In this document: piece by piece, positions 23,201 to 29,200 of the stretch
Layout: every line of letters begins with the position of its first letter
Numbering within the stretch: position 1 is the stretch's first letter
NCBI GenBank assembly: GCA_041660815.1
Contig: JBAZVN010000002.1
Span: 124,001 to 188,000 of the forward strand
Source of the DNA: PALSA-1006 sp041660815
GTDB lineage: Bacteria > Pseudomonadota > Gammaproteobacteria > Burkholderiales > Gallionellaceae
Direction: 5' to 3'
DNA: 64,000 bases
The notes under the pieces: model-generated
Told to the model about the DNA's origin: nothing
The model's database searches: none
The model's input: the letters and a program-made list of their open reading frames with translations, nothing else
Program-made: the position numbers and the translations under genes

Positions 23201-26200
23201 CAAGTCATGTTGGAAGCTACCGGCATCACCAACAACACTGATCAAAACCCGCAAATCAGCGCTATTGGCACATCAGGAGCTTTTGCAGTCTCTTGGGAAG
23301 GCCGTGGCACCACCAGCACCTCCAGCATCTTCATCCAACACTTTAACGCCGACGGCAGTACCAATGGTATCGCCACTAAACTGGATGGCGTCGCCGTGGG
23401 CGCCAAAAGTGGAATAGCAAATAACGATGATCAACTCCCGCAAATTACAGCCGTTGGTACGACCGGTGAATACATCGCCACCTACTACAGTTGGTTTTGG
23501 ATGGGGGGCGGTTGGGATACACAGATCATGGTGCAGAAATTTAATGCGGACGGCACAGTATCCGGCAGTGCAGTAGCACTGGAAGGTGCCTCCGCAAACT
23601 GGGGCAATGACAGACAACCGCAAGTTGCCACAGTGGGAAGTAATGGAGATTACGTTGTCACATGGCAAGGCGCGGATGTGAATAATGATCAAAGCATCTG
23701 CGTGCAAAAATTTAATGCCAACGGAACTATCAATGGCAGCATGGTGTTGTTGGACGCAATTGGTGTCGTTACAGGAGACGATAATAATTCGCAAATTGTG
23801 GGTGTAGGCAGTGCCGGCGAATATGTCGTCACTTGGCAAGGAATCGACAGCGCCGGAGATAACAGCATCTTCGTGCAACATTTCAATGTGGACGGCACCG
23901 TTAAAGGCAGTAGCGTACAGCTCGAAGCCACCGGCAACAGCACTGGCATCGACCAAGCCCCGCAAATCGCCGCTGTGGGTAGCAGTGGCGCTTATGTGGT
24001 TACCTGGAGCGGTGCCGACAGCGCCGGCGATCTCAGCATTTATGTCCAACGCTTTAATGCCGATGGCAGCGTAAATGGCAGTGCCACCTTACTCGAAGCC
24101 ACGGGTGTTACTAATCGCGACGACAATTATGCGCAAATCACCGCCCTTGGCACCTCTGGTGAATATGCTGTGACCTGGGCGGGAATTGGCACCAATAATA
24201 GCTGGAACATTTACGTCCAACGTTTCAATACTGACGGCAGCCTTAAAGGCAATGCTGTGCTGTTAGAAGGCTATACAGGCAACACTGATTTATCACCCCA
24301 GATTACCGCTTTGGGCAACAGTGGCGCCTTTGCCGTTACTTGGCAGGGCAACAACAGCTCTGGTTACCCAAACATCTACGTGCAGAAATTCAATGCCGAC
24401 GGCAGCCTAAACACCGATGTCACGCTCTCAGCAGATAGCGGCCTAAGCGGCAATGATTTCATCACCAATACCGCCGCACAAACGATCAGCGCCCCGTTAA
24501 GTGCTGCGCTAGTCAGCGGCGAAACATTACACGGCTCAGTCGATGGTGGTGTGACTTGGACTGACATCACCAGCAAGGTCAGTGGCACCAGTGTGACGTG
24601 GACCGGAGTCACACTAGCAGGCAGCAGCAACATTCAATTTAAAGTGATGGATGCGGCTGGTAATGCGGGGCCGATTTACAGCAAAGCTTATGTGCTTGAT
24701 ACGGTCGCACCGACGCAAACGGTGAGTGCAGTTCACTTCGGTGCGGACACGGGAACCTCTTCTACGGACTTCCTCACCAACACAGCAAGTCAGACGATTA
24801 CCGGTACGCTTTCTGCAACACTGGCCACTGGCGACACCTTGTACGGTTCAACTAATAACGGCACGACATGGATCGACATCACCAGCAAAGTAGCGGGAAC
24901 AGCGATTACTTGGACTGGAGCAACACTCTCGAATAGTAGCAATATACTTTTTAAGATCAGCGATACAGCCGGGAATGTCAGCGTCACCACCGGAAACCAA
25001 GCCTATGTGTTGGACAGCGTGGCGCCCACGATCACCATCACCGACGACACGGCTGGCAGTGCCAGAGGCGCGGTGACTTACACCTATACTTTCTCCGAAG
25101 CTGTAACGGGTTTTGATGCGACCGATGTGACGATATCTGGCGGTAACAAAGGCACCTTCACCACCGTTGACAGCAGCCATTACACTTTGGTTGTTACGCC
25201 ACCAGCCACTGGTAATGGCACGATCACGATGAATGTGGCTGCAGGCGCAGCAAGCGATGCAGCAGGCAACACCAGTACCGTCGCCACCCCAAACAGTCAA
25301 GCCTATGCTCAGCCGCAAGCGGGCGATAGCGTGATTGACCTGGGAGCCGGCTACGGCAAGCTCATCGCACCCATTCAAGTTGAAGGCAATTGGTTTTATT
25401 TCTGGGATAGAAGCGGTGACGGGACAAGTGCGGGCGCTGATTCCACTAATCAAGACACCTTGGCTAGTATTTTTAACCATGATATCAATGGCGTGACCAA
25501 CACCACTGTCACCAATATAAATGGTGTGTATGGCATCACCGAGACTTATCGCTATGCCACTATCAACGGCATTCAACTTGCGTTACCCACCTTGGGCGGG
25601 CAAAGTTCCCCTCCCTTTGGAGTCAATGGAATCAATCAGAATCAACCCGGTACCGCAGTGAGTTTAAATACCACCACCGATAATCCAACCTATAACGATC
25701 TACTGGCGATATGGGATGCGACTAACGGCAGCGGAACGGTCGCTAGCACGACTGCCGCGCCGATTGCGGGCGTTCCGTCCGGCTGGCTTAGCTCGCATTA
25801 TTTATCTGCGACACCTCATTTTGGGAATCACGCGGTACTTCAATTCAATGATGGTAATTGTTGGACTCCTCAAGAAAATGGTTTTGCCTCTGTGGCGCTT
25901 CAGGTTTTTCCTCCAGACACCACCGCGCCCACTGTTGCTATCACCAGCAACTTAAGTACCGTCAAAGCGGGACAAACCGCGACGATCACCTTTACCTTTA
26001 GTGAAGTTCCGACCGGCTTTGCCGCAGGCGATATCACTACTACTAACGGCACCCTGAGTGGCTTGGCGGTTGATGCCAACAATACCAAAGTTTATACCGC
26101 TACCTTCACCCCCACGGCTAACATGGCGAGTGGCAATTCCAGCATTACCGTGGTGGCAAATAGCTACACCGATGCGGCCGGGAACAATGGTGTTGCAGGA

Positions 26201-29200
26201 ACGACACCCACTATCAATATCGACACCGTGGCACCCACGGTCACAATCACCGACGACACCGCTGGCAGTGCCAAAGGCGCGGTGACTTACACCTTTACTT
26301 TCTCCGAAGCAGTCACGGGCTTTGATGCTACTGACGTGACGATTTCCGCGGGCACCAAAGGCACCTTCACCACGCTCGATAGCAGTCATTACACCTTGGT
26401 GGTGACACCGCCTGTCACCGCTAGCGGCACGCTCACCGTCGATGTGGCGGTAGGCGCAGCAAGCGATGCGGCAGGCAACCTCAGTACTGTTGCCACGCAG
26501 AGCAGTCAAGCTTACGTGCCCGCCCCCGTTGCCGGTGATGCTGTGATTGATCTCGGCAGCAACGGCAAGCTCATTGCCCCCGTTCAAGTTGAAGGCAACT
26601 GGTTTTACTATTGGGACAGAAGTGGTGACGGCACCAGCGCCGACACTGGCGCCCTTAACGGCGGTGCGGACTACACCACGCACGATATTTTGGATGGAAT
26701 TTTCAACAAAGATATTAACGGGGTGATCAACAGCACCGTCGCCAATTCAGATGGACTCTACGGCACCACCGATACCTACCGTTACGCCACGTTGGGCGGT
26801 GTCAACCTCGCTCTGCCTACGGCGGGCGGGCAGAGTTCTCCCCCTTATGGCGTTAATGGAATTGTTGCATTTCAGCCCGGTACCGCATTGAGCTTAAATA
26901 CCACGGCGATCAACCCAACTTACAACGATCTACTCGCGATATGGGATTCTTATAACGGGACGGGTACGACGACTGGAGTGATTACTACCGGTCTTCCCTC
27001 AGGTTGGCAGGGCATCAATTACCATTCGGCCACGCCGACCGATACCGGTCACGCTGTTGTCAATTTGACTAATGGCAGCGTCAACAAAGTTGCCGAAAAC
27101 TACAATAATGATCGCGTGGCTGTGCAGGTGCTGTTTCCCGATATCACGGCGCCAACAGTCAGCAGTATTTCCATTACCTCTGCCACCGGCATTCAAGCCA
27201 GCACCCTCAACGCGGGTGATGTGGTGCGTGCCACCGTGACGCTGTCGGAATCTACTCTCGTCACCGGCACACCGCAATTAGCGTTAAACATCGGCGGCAC
27301 TACCGTGCAAGCCAGCTATGTTTCCGGTAGCGGTACAACGGCTTTAGTTTTTGATTACACGATTTTGGCCAATCAAACCGATGCCAACGGCATGAGTGTA
27401 GATGCGAATAGCTTAACCTTGAATGGCGGCACACTGAAGGATGCGGCAGGGAATTCTGCAACCTTGACCCATTCCTTAGTGTCTGATAATGCAGGGTATT
27501 TGGTAGATACGGCAGCGCCGACGCTGACCATTACTGACAATCAGGCAGGGACTACCACCGGCGCGATAACCTACACCTTTACTTTCTCAGAAGCAGTCAC
27601 TGGCTTTGATGCGACCGACGTGAGTATTTCCGCTGGCACAAAAGGCACCTTCACTACCACCGACAGCAGCCATTACACCTTGGTGGTGACACCACCAACC
27701 ACCGCTAGCGGCACGCTCACCGTCGATGTGGCGGCAGGCGTAGCAAGCGATGCGGCAGGCAACCTCAGCACCATTGCCACGCAAAACAGCCAGGCCTATG
27801 CGCCCGCGCCCACGGCTGGCCAGTCTGTCATTGATCTCGGTGGCACCTACGGCAAACTCATCGCTCCCGCTCAAGTCGAAGGTAATTGGTATTACTTCTG
27901 GGATCTCAACGGTAACGGCACAAGCACTGACGACTATAGTCTTGCTGTACCCAGGGATCTTTTTAAGCACGATTTTCTTGATGGAATATTCAACAAAGAT
28001 ATCAATGGTGTTGTAGGTGGAGGCGGGAATACGACCGACACCTACCGTTATGGCACGATCAACGGGATCAACCTTGCGTTGCCGACTGCAGGCGGGCCAA
28101 GCGGTTTTTCCTATGGTGCTAACGGCCTCGGCCAACAACAACCCGGAACGGTCGTGAGCCTGAATACCACCACGGACAACCCGACCTACAATGACCTGTT
28201 GGCGATTTGGGATGCCTATAACGGGACGGGAACGGCTACTACCAACAACGGTATACCGACAGGCTGGCTGGGCGACGGCTATTGGTCAGCCACACCCACG
28301 TCTAATGGTAACCATGCCTACGTCAACCTGAATGGTAGCTTGGTTCGTAACGATTCTAATGATACGAACGGCAATCTTTTCGTGGCGGTGCAGGTGCTGT
28401 TTCCCGACACCACTGCGCCGACGGTAGCCATCACCAGCAACTTAAGTACCGTCAAAGCCGGACAAGCTGTCACGATCACCTTTACCTTCAGTGAAGTCCC
28501 GACCGGTTTTGTCGCAGGGGACATCACCGTTAGCAATGGCACCCTGAGTGGCCTGACAGTGGATGTAAACAACGCCAAAGTTTACACCGCCATCTTTACG
28601 CCCACGACCAACTTGGCGAGTGGCAATGCCGGCATCACCGTTGCGGCAGGCAGCTACACCGATGCTGCTGGAAACAATGGCGTGGCAGGAACGACGCCAA
28701 ATGTCAGCATCGACACCGTCTTGCCCGCAGCGATCACTGTTGCTTTAACGGCTGATACCGGCAGCAGCACGACTGACAAAATCACCAGCAATGCCGCCCT
28801 TACCGTGACCGGCACCGAAGCCAATGCCACCGTGCAATACAGCACGGACAGCAGCACCTGGACAAACAACTTCACTACTGTTGAAGGTAACAACACGGTG
28901 TATGTCCGTCAAGCCGACGTGGCGGGGAATACCTCATCAGCCAGCAGTGCCTACACCTACACTAAAGATACCAGCGCGCCGACGGTGACCATCACCGACG
29001 ACACAGCCGGTAGTGCCAAAGGTGCCGTGACTTACACCTACACCTTCTCCGAAGCTGTAACGGGTTTTGATGCGACCGATGTGACGATTTCAGCGGGTAG
29101 CAAAGGGACTTTCACCGCCACCGATAGCAGTCATTACACCTTGGTCGTGACGCCGCCAAGCGGTAGCGGTACGATCACGATGGACATCGTGGCAGGTGCG

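Noticed and set aside
19326..24074. Out-of-frame and antisense open frames over the eight-repeat arrays
   Set aside because: They are low-complexity shadows of the repetitive sense frame.
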